Source of the DNA: Clostridiales bacterium
GTDB taxonomy: Bacteria > Bacillota > Clostridia > Lachnospirales > Lachnospiraceae
DNA: 17,022 nucleotides
Reading direction: 5' to 3'
NCBI GenBank assembly: GCA_021204765.1
Contig: JAJPYU010000050.1
Span: 1 to 17,022, forward strand
The notes beneath the pieces were generated by a model. The model was given only the letters and a program-made list of their open reading frames with translations. It was not told where the DNA came from and ran no database searches. Numbering within the stretch: position 1 is the stretch's first letter; each line of letters starts with the position of its first letter. This document shows, piece by piece, positions 1 through 7,886 of this stretch. The position numbers and the translations under genes are program-made.

Positions 1-46
1 ATTGGATGCAAGCATCCATTCCGGGTCTATTTGACCCTGGTATCAT
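1..46 (-). repeat. Dispersed intergenic repeat, copy 1 (cut by window edge)
   Basis: Right end of a repeat that recurs at 6120-6295 and 11145-11416. The first 20 bases are the exact reverse complement of 6148-6167, and the end at 31-49 (ttgaccctggtatcatcat) is identical to 11401-11419. It contains the palindromic core GGATGCAAGCATCC and ends in the terminal motif GGTATCAT (39-46). The rest of the copy lies outside the window. Strand is given relative to copy 2 taken as +. Confidence 0.85.
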
Positions 47-101
47 CATATGACAAAATTAACAAAAATTAATCGAACTGTCACGGATTTTTCTTTCTTT
101 A

Positions 102-130
102 TTGACAAACAGGACTGCGTGTGTTATTTT
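102..130 (+). promoter_or_regulatory. Sigma-A promoter of the cold-shock gene
   Basis: TTGACA (102-107), 17-base spacer, TATTTT (125-130) preceded by TG at 122-123, which makes an extended -10. Predicted transcription start is near 137, giving an AT-rich leader of about 57 bases before the ATG. A cold-responsive leader is possible, but no specific cold-box motif was recognised. Confidence 0.6.
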
Positions 131-193
131 TTATTATTATAAATCTTATATTTGATTTGAAGGATTTGTACAAGTCAAAGAAGGGAGTAATAT

Positions 194-394
194 ATGCAGC
201 GGGGTACGGTTAAGTGGTTTAGCGCCAAAAAAGGGTACGGCTTTATTTCCGATGCTGAGGGTAATGACATCTTTGTTCATTTTTCAGCGATTGACATGGA
301 CGGGTTCAGGGAACTTAAAGAAAACGACATGGTTGAATTCGATGTAGTAGAGAGTGATAAGGGTGTGCAGGCCGCTAATGTCAGAAAGATCTGA
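194..394 (+). CDS. Cold-shock-domain nucleic-acid-binding protein
   Basis: This 66-residue protein is a single cold-shock domain, a five-stranded OB-fold that binds single-stranded RNA and DNA. In this family it acts as an RNA chaperone during cold adaptation or growth transitions. Both RNA-binding motifs are visible: RNP1 as KGYGFI (residues 13-18) and RNP2 as DIFVHF (25-30). The N-terminus GTVKWF is typical, and the length matches bacterial CspA/CspB. The ATG follows AAGGGAG (181-187) at normal spacing. The gene is monocistronic: its own extended -10 promoter lies upstream and a strong intrinsic terminator downstream (449-477). Family assignment is secure. Which Csp paralogue it is, and whether it is cold-induced, cannot be told from the sequence. 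Confidence 0.96.
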   Translation: MQRGTVKWFSAKKGYGFISDAEGNDIFVHFSAIDMDGFRELKENDMVEFDVVESDKGVQAANVRKI

Positions 395-448
395 GGCATT
401 GGGGATGCGGCCGGGCACTGTAAGACAGGTGATTAGGTCGAACTAGCA

Positions 449-477
449 GGGGCTGTCCACACGGACAGCCCTTTCCC
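449..477 (+). terminator. Intrinsic terminator after the cold-shock gene
   Basis: Perfect 9-bp stem GGGCTGTCC (450-458) / GGACAGCCC (463-471) with loop ACAC, followed by TTTCCC. It separates the csp transcript from the peptidase gene. The T-run is short, but the stem is very stable. Confidence 0.85.
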
Positions 478-553
478 ATGCCCGGAAACGCACTTACTGT
501 GCAGCCATGGGCAAATACCGCATATAAATAGATTTATCAAGGAGAATTTTACA

Positions 554-3466
554 ATGAAGGATTTTAATGCTTACGAGTTGATCATGGAAAAAGAGCTGCC
601 CGACATTCATTCAAGAGGTCTTTATTTCAGGCATAAGAAGAGCGGAGCCCGAGTGGCTGTCCTCTCCAATGATGATCCGAACAAGGTATTCTATATAGGT
701 TTCCGCACCCCGCCCGCGGACAGCACCGGGGTGCCCCATATCATCGAGCACACCGTTCTGTGCGGCAGTGAGAAGTTTCCTGTAAAGGATCCTTTTATCG
801 AGCTGGTGAAAGGCTCCATGAACACTTTCCTCAATGCCATGACATATCCGGATAAGACTGTCTATCCGGTGGCCAGCACCAATGATAAAGATTTCCAGAA
901 CCTGATGGATGTCTACATGGATGCTGTCCTTCATCCGAATATTTACAGGGAAGAAAATATCTTTAAGCAGGAAGGCTGGCATTATGAGCTGGATTCCCCT
1001 GATGACGAGCTTACCATAAACGGAGTGGTATATAATGAGATGAAAGGGGCTTTTTCCGTAGCAGATTCCGTCATGGAGCGGGAGATACTTAATTCCCTCT
1101 ATCCTGACACCCCCTATCACAACGAGTCCGGAGGCGACCCCGATGTGATACCGGAGCTGACTTATGGGGATTACCTGGAATTTCACAGGACCTACTATCA
1201 TCCGTCAAATTCCTACATTTATCTTTATGGCGACATGGATATTGAAGAGAAGCTTGCGTGGCTGGACGAAAAATATCTCTCTGCCTATGATGCCATAGAT
1301 CCGGGCTCAGATATCCCGGCCCAGGAGGATTTTGCAGCACCGGTTTCCTATGAAAAATATTACTCCATTTCCAGCGGGGACAGTGAGGAAGACACCGCAT
1401 ATTTAAGCTATAACTGGTCAGTGGGAGAGAGGGCGGATGCTCTCGAATATATCGCATGGGATATCCTGGCTTATGTTCTGGTCGGGAGCCAGGGGGCTCC
1501 TTTAAAGGAGGCTTTGACCGAGGCCGGGATCGGGGATGATATTTACGGCGGTTATGACGGAGGCGTGATGCAGCCCTATTTTTCCGTGATCGCGAAAAAT
1601 GCCAATGGGGCCGATAAGGAACGCTTTATATCCATTATAAAGGATGTGCTGCTAAAGCAGGCGGCAGGAGATCTGAATCACACGACCCTGCTGGCGGCCA
1701 TAAATGGCGCGGAGTTTAAATTCCGGGAGGCGGATTTTGGGCGGTTTCCCAAAGGGCTGATGCTGGGCCTGGAGATGCTGGATTCCTGGCTCTACGATGA
1801 GAGAAAGCCCTTCATTTATATGGAGGAGCTGCCCATATATGAAGAGCTGAGGCAGCGGCTGGAGCAGGGCTATTTTGAGGGACTTATCGAAAAATGTCTT
1901 ATCAACAATAATCACGCTTCAATGGTCACCCTGCTGCCGAAGAAAGGTCTTAATGCAGAGCGGGATGCAGCCCTGGCGGCAAAGCTCAAGGCGTATAAAG
2001 ATACCCTGAGCGAAGACGAGACAGAGGATATTGTGTGTCAGACTAAAGCATTGGAGGAGTACCAGACCGAGCCCTCAGCAGATGAGGATCTGGAGACAAT
2101 ACCCATGCTCTCCAGGGAAGACATGAAGAAGGAATCCCAGCCCTACAGCAATATTTCTGAGAAAGCAGGTGGAGTGGATTTTCTCTGGCATGACTATGAG
2201 ACCAACGGCATCATTTATCTTGATTATCTTTTCGATGCTATGCATGTGCACGAGGAGAAAGTACCCTTTCTGGCAATCTTAAAAACTCTGATGGGAAGCC
2301 TGGATACGGCGGACCATTCCTATCTGGAGTTGGCGAATGAGGTGAATATGCATACCGGCGGGGTCTCCCCTGATGTAACTGTTTTTGAGGATTTGAAAGG
2401 AGACTGCGGATACCGGGCAAAATTTGAGCTGCGTATAAGGACGCTGGCGAAGAATCTGGATAAGGCCATAGAGCTGGCGAAGTCCATGATGCTTGACACA
2501 TGCTTTGATGATGATAAGCGTATATATGATGTGCTGGCCGAGACCAGGTCCAGACTGCTGACCTCCATCAGGGAGAGCGGCAATGCGGCGGCATCTCTTT
2601 GCGCAATGTCGGTGGTCTCAGGCAAGTCGAAATATGACGACCTGCTCCACGGCATAGGCCAGTATCGAGTGATAGACGAACTTGTGGAGAATTTTGAGAG
2701 CAGGAAAGAGGAGCTTAAAAAGATTCTGAAAGACCTGCTGTCAAGCGTGCTCACCTCAGACGGTCTCATGATCAGCGTCACCTGCCGCAAGCCGGAATAT
2801 GAACAGGTAAAAAGCAGAGCAGCTGTGATGACTGAGGGACTGCATAAGGCGGAAGAGAGTATGGATCCGATCAGTCTTTCCCTGCCGGATGAGGTAAGTG
2901 TTGGCTTTATGGACGCCTCACAGATACATTACGTAGCTCTGGGAGGAAATTACAGGAAAGCAGGGCTGCCTTACACGGGAGTTCTTTCAGTCATGCGCTG
3001 TATCATGAATTACGAATATCTCTGGCAGAATATCCGTGTCCTGGGCGGAGCATACGGCTGCGGCTGCAGTACAAACAGGAGCGGAAACATTTGCTTTACC
3101 TCATACAGGGATCCGAACCTGAAAGGGACACTGGATGTGTATAGGGGAGTCGTGGATTACCTGAAAAATTTCGACGCCTCCGACCGTGATATGACCAGGT
3201 ACGTCATAGGTGCTTTCTCCGAGGCAGATGCTCCGCTGACTCCGGTAAGCCTGGGACGCAGGTCGCTGACCGGGTATATAGCAGGGATTACCGTGGAGGA
3301 TCTGCAGAAAGCCAGGGATGAAATGCTTGCGGCATCGCAGGATGATGTAAGAGGGCTGGCAGCGTATGTGGAGGCGGCTTTGGACGGTGCCGGATGCTGT
3401 GTCATAGGGAACGAGGAAAGCATTGCCGCCGATGCAGGACTTTTCAGGCACACGGAAATATTATAA
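554..3466 (+). CDS. M16C family (PreP-like) zinc metallopeptidase
   Basis: A 970-residue protein of the insulinase/presequence-protease group (M16C). These are large clam-shell peptidases that enclose and degrade short unfolded peptides. The inverted zinc motif HxxEH is HIIEH at residues 62-66: H62 and H66 bind zinc and E65 is the general base. The distal zinc ligand is E162 in the conserved YNEMKG block (160-165). The length fits a fused two-half M16C enzyme with an inactive C-terminal half. No signal peptide or membrane segment is present, so it should be cytosolic, with a likely role in peptide turnover. ATG 554 follows AAGGAG (539-544). An 84-base gap without a clear terminator separates it from era, so read-through into era-recO is possible. 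Physiological substrate is unknown. Confidence 0.95.
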   Translation: MKDFNAYELIMEKELPDIHSRGLYFRHKKSGARVAVLSNDDPNKVFYIGFRTPPADSTGVPHIIEHTVLCGSEKFPVKDPFIELVKGSMNTFLNAMTYPDKTVYPVASTNDKDFQNLMDVYMDAVLHPNIYREENIFKQEGWHYELDSPDDELTINGVVYNEMKGAFSVADSVMEREILNSLYPDTPYHNESGGDPDVIPELTYGDYLEFHRTYYHPSNSYIYLYGDMDIEEKLAWLDEKYLSAYDAIDPGSDIPAQEDFAAPVSYEKYYSISSGDSEEDTAYLSYNWSVGERADALEYIAWDILAYVLVGSQGAPLKEALTEAGIGDDIYGGYDGGVMQPYFSVIAKNANGADKERFISIIKDVLLKQAAGDLNHTTLLAAINGAEFKFREADFGRFPKGLMLGLEMLDSWLYDERKPFIYMEELPIYEELRQRLEQGYFEGLIEKCLINNNHASMVTLLPKKGLNAERDAALAAKLKAYKDTLSEDETEDIVCQTKALEEYQTEPSADEDLETIPMLSREDMKKESQPYSNISEKAGGVDFLWHDYETNGIIYLDYLFDAMHVHEEKVPFLAILKTLMGSLDTADHSYLELANEVNMHTGGVSPDVTVFEDLKGDCGYRAKFELRIRTLAKNLDKAIELAKSMMLDTCFDDDKRIYDVLAETRSRLLTSIRESGNAAASLCAMSVVSGKSKYDDLLHGIGQYRVIDELVENFESRKEELKKILKDLLSSVLTSDGLMISVTCRKPEYEQVKSRAAVMTEGLHKAEESMDPISLSLPDEVSVGFMDASQIHYVALGGNYRKAGLPYTGVLSVMRCIMNYEYLWQNIRVLGGAYGCGCSTNRSGNICFTSYRDPNLKGTLDVYRGVVDYLKNFDASDRDMTRYVIGAFSEADAPLTPVSLGRRSLTGYIAGITVEDLQKARDEMLAASQDDVRGLAAYVEAALDGAGCCVIGNEESIAADAGLFRHTEIL

Positions 3467-3550
3467 GACATGCTACGCAAAAAATGAATTCTCAGTTGTA
3501 ATTCCCGTGAGAGTGAGCTGTTTTAATTGTAATAAGGAGTATTTGCAGTC

Positions 3551-4462
3551 ATGAGTGAAAAGTTTAAATCAGGTTTTGTAACATTGATAGGGCGGCCAAA
3601 TGTGGGGAAGTCGACGTTGATGAACCAGATCATCGGGCAGAAGATCGCTATTACTTCCGCAAAGCCCCAGACCACCAGGAATCAGATACGGACCGTGTAC
3701 ACCGATGAGGAGAGAGGCCAGATCATTTTCCTTGACACGCCCGGAATACACAAGGCTAAGAATAAGCTGGGTGAGTATATGGTAAATGTGGCGGAGTCCA
3801 CTCTTGATGCAGTGGATGTGGTGATCTGGCTGGTGGAGCCCGGGACATTTATCGGACCCGGGGAACAGCATATCATTGACATTTTGCAGAAAGTGAAGGT
3901 GCCGGTGATATTGGTCATCAATAAAATCGACAAGGTGAAGAAGCCGGAAGTATTGACTATCATTGACACTTACCGGCAGCTCTATGATTTTGCGGAGATA
4001 ATCCCCGCTTCGGCCATCAATGGCGAAGGCACAGACGTTATCGTGGACATGATATTCAAATATCTGCCTTATGGGCCCATGTACTATGATGAGGAGACTG
4101 TGACGGATCAGCAGATGAGGCAGATCGCGGCGGAAATCATCCGAGAGAAAGCCCTTCGCTGCCTTAACGATGAAATACCCCACGGTATCGCGGTGACCAT
4201 AGAGGTATTCAGGGAGAGAAAGGGAGGAGCGCTCTGGGATATCGAGGCGTCCATCATCTGCGAGAAGGACAGCCACAAAGGGATAGTCATAGGAAAAGGC
4301 GGTGCCATGCTCAAAAAGATCGGGAGCTATGCGAGGCAGGACATCGAGGATATGATGCAGGCGCAGGTCAATTTAAAGCTCTTCGTGAAGGTCAGAAAAG
4401 GGTGGCGGGATAATCCCGCTCAGCTGCGAGGCCTGGGATATGATTCGAAGGATATTAAATGA
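3551..4462 (+). CDS. era: GTPase Era
   Basis: A 303-residue Ras-like GTPase with a C-terminal KH domain. It binds the 3' end of 16S rRNA and helps 30S subunit maturation. The G motifs are complete: G1 GRPNVGKS (14-21), G2 region PQTTRN (39-44), G3 DTPG (62-65), G4 NKID (124-127) and G5 SAI (154-156). The type II KH RNA-binding loop GIVIGKGGAMLKKIG lies at 244-258, and the C-terminus GWRDNPAQLRGLGY is typical of Era. Length equals the family norm. ATG 3551 is preceded by AAGGAG at 3534-3539. recO follows after 38 bases, a pairing common in Firmicutes, so the two are probably co-transcribed. Confidence 0.98.
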   Translation: MSEKFKSGFVTLIGRPNVGKSTLMNQIIGQKIAITSAKPQTTRNQIRTVYTDEERGQIIFLDTPGIHKAKNKLGEYMVNVAESTLDAVDVVIWLVEPGTFIGPGEQHIIDILQKVKVPVILVINKIDKVKKPEVLTIIDTYRQLYDFAEIIPASAINGEGTDVIVDMIFKYLPYGPMYYDEETVTDQQMRQIAAEIIREKALRCLNDEIPHGIAVTIEVFRERKGGALWDIEASIICEKDSHKGIVIGKGGAMLKKIGSYARQDIEDMMQAQVNLKLFVKVRKGWRDNPAQLRGLGYDSKDIK

Positions 4463-4500
4463 GGAGGTTGTGAGCTGACCTCGTAAACAGGAGTTAATGA

Positions 4501-5232
4501 ATGTCTGACAAACTGAAATTGACCGGAATGGTTCTTAAATCCGCGCCTGCGGGAGAGTATGACAGACGAATAGTTTTACTGACCCGGGAGATGGGGAAAG
4601 TGACCGCCTTTGTCCGGGGTGCCAGACGACCTAAGAGCGCTCTCCAGGCGGCGACGAACCTGTTTAGCTTTGGTACGTTTGAGGCATATGAGGGACGGGA
4701 TGCTTTCACTGTTGTCAAGGCTGACATTTCCAACTATTTCGGGGAACTTTATACTGACCCTGAGCGAATGTATTACGGCTGCTATCTGCTGGAGCTGGCG
4801 GATTATTTTGTTCAGCCCTATGCGGCTGATCATGAGCAGTTAAAGCTTTTGTATCAGTCAGTGAGGGCACTGTGCAGCGAGATCTTTGACCCCCGGCTGG
4901 TAAGGCGGATTTATGAACTTAAAACCCTTACCATTAACGGTGTGGCTCCCAATGTCTTTTCCTGCACAAAATGTGGTAAAAGTGAGCAGTTGGTGACATT
5001 TTCCATGAGAGATCACGGACTGCACTGTGTGAACTGTGCGGTATCGGCCGATATTGCCCTGAGTGACGCGGCAATCTATACACTGCAGTATATTATCGGT
5101 TCTTCAATTGAGAAGCTTTACACATTTAAACTGACAGACGAAGTCCTGGGGCAGGTGAGCCGTACAGTGGGAGACTATTTAAAGCCGTATGTGGACAGAG
5201 AATTAAAAACCCTGGCATTTTTGCCTGAATGA
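4501..5232 (+). CDS. recO: DNA repair protein RecO
   Basis: A 243-residue recombination mediator that, with RecR/RecF, loads RecA onto SSB-coated single-stranded DNA in gap repair. The N-terminal OB-fold (about residues 1-80) contains the characteristic block GKVTAFVRGARRPKS. The helical C-terminal domain carries a zinc finger with two CxxC pairs: C155/C158 and C176/C179. Length is typical. The ATG lies 38 bases after the era stop, behind CAGGAG, with no promoter or terminator between, which supports an era-recO operon. A clear new promoter follows at 5262, so the unit probably ends here. The short inverted repeat near 5231-5252 is too weak to call a terminator. Confidence 0.96.
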   Translation: MSDKLKLTGMVLKSAPAGEYDRRIVLLTREMGKVTAFVRGARRPKSALQAATNLFSFGTFEAYEGRDAFTVVKADISNYFGELYTDPERMYYGCYLLELADYFVQPYAADHEQLKLLYQSVRALCSEIFDPRLVRRIYELKTLTINGVAPNVFSCTKCGKSEQLVTFSMRDHGLHCVNCAVSADIALSDAAIYTLQYIIGSSIEKLYTFKLTDEVLGQVSRTVGDYLKPYVDRELKTLAFLPE

Positions 5233-5261
5233 TCTTTATATCCAACTGTGGATCAGACCCC

Positions 5262-5289
5262 TTGCCAAAGTGTGGTTTTGTGATAGAAT
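5262..5289 (+). promoter_or_regulatory. Sigma-A promoter of the lipoprotein gene
   Basis: TTGCCA (5262-5267), 16-base spacer, TAGAAT (5284-5289) preceded by TG at 5281-5282 (extended -10). Both hexamers match consensus at five of six positions. Predicted start near 5296 leaves a leader of about 80 bases before the chosen ATG at 5379. Confidence 0.6.
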
Positions 5290-5378
5290 AGTAAAGTCAG
5301 TTCTGCTTTATTGAGACAGCATTTTAATGTAAGCTGCCTGTGAATAGTTTGGAAATGCAGAACAACCCGGAGGAGATT

Positions 5379-6026
5379 ATGAGAAGGAAGATTGTTGCTT
5401 TATTATGTGTTGTTTCAGCCGTAGTGTTTGCCCTGACCGGCTGCAGCCTGTTCTCGAATATCACTGTCAGCACCATCGAGCTTAATAAAAAAGGCAGCGT
5501 CACGGAGACCACCATCGAGGATTTCCCGGAGTCACAGTATGATGCTGATTACTTTGCCTCTTATGTGGACGATGCAGTGGCGGACTATCTGGAAGATAAT
5601 GAGGATGCAGCTGTAGAGGTGAAGAAAGATGAGGTCGAAGACGACATTATCACTCTGACCATGGATTACGACAGTGTAGATACCTACGCCGCTTTCAATA
5701 ATGTGGAATGTTTTTCCGGAACGATATCAGTGGCCATAGCATCAGGATATGATTTTTCTGTGGAGTTTATCTCAGCTGAGGATGCGGACAATGAACTATC
5801 CGCCGGGTCTGAACAGGAGACAGTCAGCGGAAGTACTGTGACATCGAACAGTGATCTGTCAGTGTTTATTGTGCGGACCACGGCCAATGTGAAGATTCCC
5901 GGGAAAGTGAAATATTTCTATTCTGAATATGGGACGGCTGCGCTTGAGGCGAAGGATACGGTGGCGGTGACGGCTGATGACGACACGCCTGACACCGGCG
6001 GGCTGGTGTATGTGCTCTATGAGTAA
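5379..6026 (+). CDS. Acidic lipoprotein of unknown function
   Basis: A predicted 215-residue lipoprotein whose family I do not recognise. From ATG 5379 it begins with a basic tip (MRRK), then a hydrophobic stretch (residues 5-18) and a lipobox LTGC with the lipidated Cys at 22, so the mature protein should be anchored outside the cytoplasmic membrane. The mature part is rich in Asp/Glu and Ser/Thr, without other Cys or obvious catalytic motifs. It looks like a soluble beta-rich extracytoplasmic domain, which is inference. An in-frame GTG at 5340 would add 13 residues, but ATG 5379 has the better signal peptide and a GGAGG (5369-5373) just upstream. It has its own promoter and lies between recO and glyS. 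Confidence 0.8.
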   Translation: MRRKIVALLCVVSAVVFALTGCSLFSNITVSTIELNKKGSVTETTIEDFPESQYDADYFASYVDDAVADYLEDNEDAAVEVKKDEVEDDIITLTMDYDSVDTYAAFNNVECFSGTISVAIASGYDFSVEFISAEDADNELSAGSEQETVSGSTVTSNSDLSVFIVRTTANVKIPGKVKYFYSEYGTAALEAKDTVAVTADDDTPDTGGLVYVLYE

Positions 6027-6086
6027 GCTGCGGACAGCGGTTGCGGGAGCATGAAACGCAGAGCAATCGACTTTTATAAATGGTGG

Positions 6087-6103
6087 TGCTCACGAAGTGA
6101 GCA
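6087..6103 (+). other. Short perfect hairpin after the lipoprotein gene
   Basis: TGCTCAC / GTGAGCA, a 7-bp stem with loop GAA, 60 bases past the lipoprotein stop. It is followed by TGTGTGTTTC rather than a T-run, so it is at best a weak terminator. It lies just outside the left end of repeat copy 2. Nothing else was seen in 6027-6119. Confidence 0.4.
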
Positions 6104-6119
6104 TGTGTGTTTCAAAAAT

Positions 6120-6295
6120 ATGATACCAGGGTCAAAAGGTCATACAATGGATGCTTGCATCCAATTGTATGACTTTGGGACCCGCCAAAACATGAGAAAG
6201 AAGCAAATTTGACCTTTTTTAGGTCAAATTTAGCGGATTTCGAATGTTTTGAGGATTGCGAGAGTGCGTAGCACGTAGCAATCCGTAGGTATCAT
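6120..6295 (+). repeat. Dispersed structured repeat, copy 2 (complete, 176 bp)
   Basis: Bounded by ATGATACC (6120-6127) and its inverse GGTATCAT (6288-6295). Inside are three hairpins: 6139-6173 with core GGATGCTTGCATCC, where a 16-bp stem carries one bulged T; 6205-6231 with an 11-bp perfect stem AAATTTGACCT/AGGTCAAATTT; and 6253-6284 with GGATTGC/GCAATCC enclosing GTGCGTAGCAC. Between them lies the conserved block AAAACATGAG (6187-6196). It fills most of the 326-base gap between the lipoprotein gene and glyS. No open reading frame is apparent, so it resembles a non-autonomous element or structured repeat rather than a gene. Confidence 0.85.
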
Positions 6296-6352
6296 ACCTT
6301 TTGACCTTAGCATCAAAAATATTTTCAGATGTAATTGTAAAGGAGTATCATC

Positions 6353-7750
6353 ATGGAAAAGACTATGGAGAAAATCGTGGCCCTGGCCAAGTCCAGGGGT
6401 TTTGTCTACGCCGGCTCCGAGATCTACGGCGGCCTGGCGAATACCTGGGACTATGGGAATCTGGGCGTGGAGCTTAAAAATAATGTTAAAAAAGCCTGGT
6501 GGAAGAAATTCATCCAGGAGAGTCCCTACAACGTAGGAGTGGACTGCGCTATCCTCATGAACCCCCAGACATGGGTGGCCTCCGGACATCTGGGCAGCTT
6601 CTCTGACCCCTTAATGGACTGCCGTGAGTGCCACGAGCGCTTCCGGGCGGACAAGGTCATAGAGGACTATGCCAATGCAAATGGCATTGATTTCGGCGGC
6701 TCCTGTGATGGCTGGAGCAAGGAGGAGATGGAAGGCTTCATCGAGGAGCACAATGTCCCCTGTCCCACCTGCGGCAAGCACAATTTCACCGAGATCAGGC
6801 AGTTTAACCTGATGTTTAAGACCTTCCAGGGCGTCACCGAAGACGCGAAGAATACAGTGTATCTGCGCCCCGAGACTGCCCAGGGCATCTTCGTGAATTT
6901 CAAGAACGTACAGAGGACTTCCAGGAAAAAAATCCCCTTTGGCATCGGCCAGATCGGCAAGTCCTTCAGAAATGAGATCACTCCCGGGAATTTCACTTTC
7001 CGCACCAGGGAGTTCGAGCAGATGGAGCTGGAGTTTTTCTGCGAGCCGGACACTGACCTGGAGTGGTTCGCCTACTGGAAGGATTTCTGCATTGGCTGGC
7101 TTAAGTCTCTCGGCATGAAGGATGAGGACATGAGGGTGCGAGACCACGATGCCAAGGAGCTCTCCTTTTACAGCAAGGCTACCAGCGATATAGAGTTCCT
7201 CTTCCCCTTCGGCTGGGGTGAGCTCTGGGGCATAGCGGATCGGACCAATTACGACCTTTCCCGTCATCAGGAGGTCTCCGGAGAGGATCTGACCTACTTT
7301 GACGATACGAAAAACGAGAAATATATCCCCTACGTCATCGAGCCCTCCCTGGGAGCGGACCGGGTGGTCTTAGCTTTCCTCTGCGGTGCATACGACGAGG
7401 AAAATCTTGGTACTGAGGAGAAGCCGGATATGCGCACTGTCCTCCATCTCCATCCGGCTCTGGCCCCGGTGAAGGTGGGCGTCCTGCCCCTCTCCAAAAA
7501 GCTCTCCGATGGCGCATTGGCGATATATGAGCAGCTCTCAAAGAAGTATAATTGTGAGTACGACGACCGGGGAAATATCGGCAAGCGTTACCGCCGCCAG
7601 GACGAGATAGGCACCCCCTACTGCGTGACTTACGATTTCGATTCTGTGGATGACGGCATGGTGACAGTGCGTGAGAGGGATTCTATGGAGCAGGTGAGAA
7701 TACCCATCACAGACCTGGAATCCTATCTGGATGAAAAACTCTATTTTTAA
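6353..7750 (+). CDS. glyS: Glycine--tRNA ligase, alpha2 type
   Basis: A 465-residue class II aminoacyl-tRNA synthetase of the single-chain homodimeric type, distinct from the alpha2beta2 GlyQ/GlyS enzyme. It charges tRNA-Gly with glycine using ATP. Motif 2 appears as FRNEI (205-209) followed by RTREFEQ (217-223), and motif 3 as GADRVVLAFL (334-343). The LRPETAQGIF block (171-180) is diagnostic of this family. Two Cys pairs, C90/C93 and C137/C140, suggest a zinc-binding insertion. The anticodon-binding domain spans about 365-460. ATG 6353 follows AAAGGAG (6339-6345). I looked for a T-box leader upstream and found none; the gap is occupied by repeat copy 2. Codon use is strongly C-ending, as expected of a highly expressed gene. 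Confidence 0.97.
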   Translation: MEKTMEKIVALAKSRGFVYAGSEIYGGLANTWDYGNLGVELKNNVKKAWWKKFIQESPYNVGVDCAILMNPQTWVASGHLGSFSDPLMDCRECHERFRADKVIEDYANANGIDFGGSCDGWSKEEMEGFIEEHNVPCPTCGKHNFTEIRQFNLMFKTFQGVTEDAKNTVYLRPETAQGIFVNFKNVQRTSRKKIPFGIGQIGKSFRNEITPGNFTFRTREFEQMELEFFCEPDTDLEWFAYWKDFCIGWLKSLGMKDEDMRVRDHDAKELSFYSKATSDIEFLFPFGWGELWGIADRTNYDLSRHQEVSGEDLTYFDDTKNEKYIPYVIEPSLGADRVVLAFLCGAYDEENLGTEEKPDMRTVLHLHPALAPVKVGVLPLSKKLSDGALAIYEQLSKKYNCEYDDRGNIGKRYRRQDEIGTPYCVTYDFDSVDDGMVTVRERDSMEQVRIPITDLESYLDEKLYF

Positions 7751-7811
7751 AATGCCTGACTCTGCTAAGATCCTCATATGAGTAAATATAAAGTACAAAC
7801 CGGGCATTTTT
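7749..7811 (+). terminator. Possible terminator after glyS
   Basis: AAAATGCC (7749-7756, overlapping the glyS stop) is complementary to GGCATTTT (7803-7810), and the second arm ends in a T-run. The 46-base loop contains the palindrome CTCATATGAG. The large loop makes this weak. A second imperfect hairpin, GGTGTCC (7824-7830) / GGGCACC (7851-7857), follows before the topB ribosome-binding site; its role is unknown. Confidence 0.35.
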
Positions 7812-7886
7812 GATAAACTTGGCGGTGTCCTAACTACATTTTCATTATGAGGGCACCACACATAAATATTTTTCTAAGGAGTTCGA

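Noticed and set aside
3569..4276. Long antisense open frame (235 codons) opposite era
   Set aside because: No ribosome-binding site or recognisable protein. It is a codon-bias shadow of era, whose motifs are complete on the other strand.
5340..5342. GTG as start of the lipoprotein gene
   Set aside because: It would put 13 polar residues ahead of the signal peptide; ATG 5379 has GGAGG and a normal lipoprotein N-terminus.
6027..6352. Possible T-box leader upstream of glyS
   Set aside because: No T-box consensus (GGGTGGNACCGCG-like) or terminator/antiterminator pair was found. The gap is accounted for by the dispersed repeat.
6611..7267. Antisense open frame (218 codons) opposite glyS
   Set aside because: Explained by strongly C-ending codon use in glyS; no ribosome-binding site.
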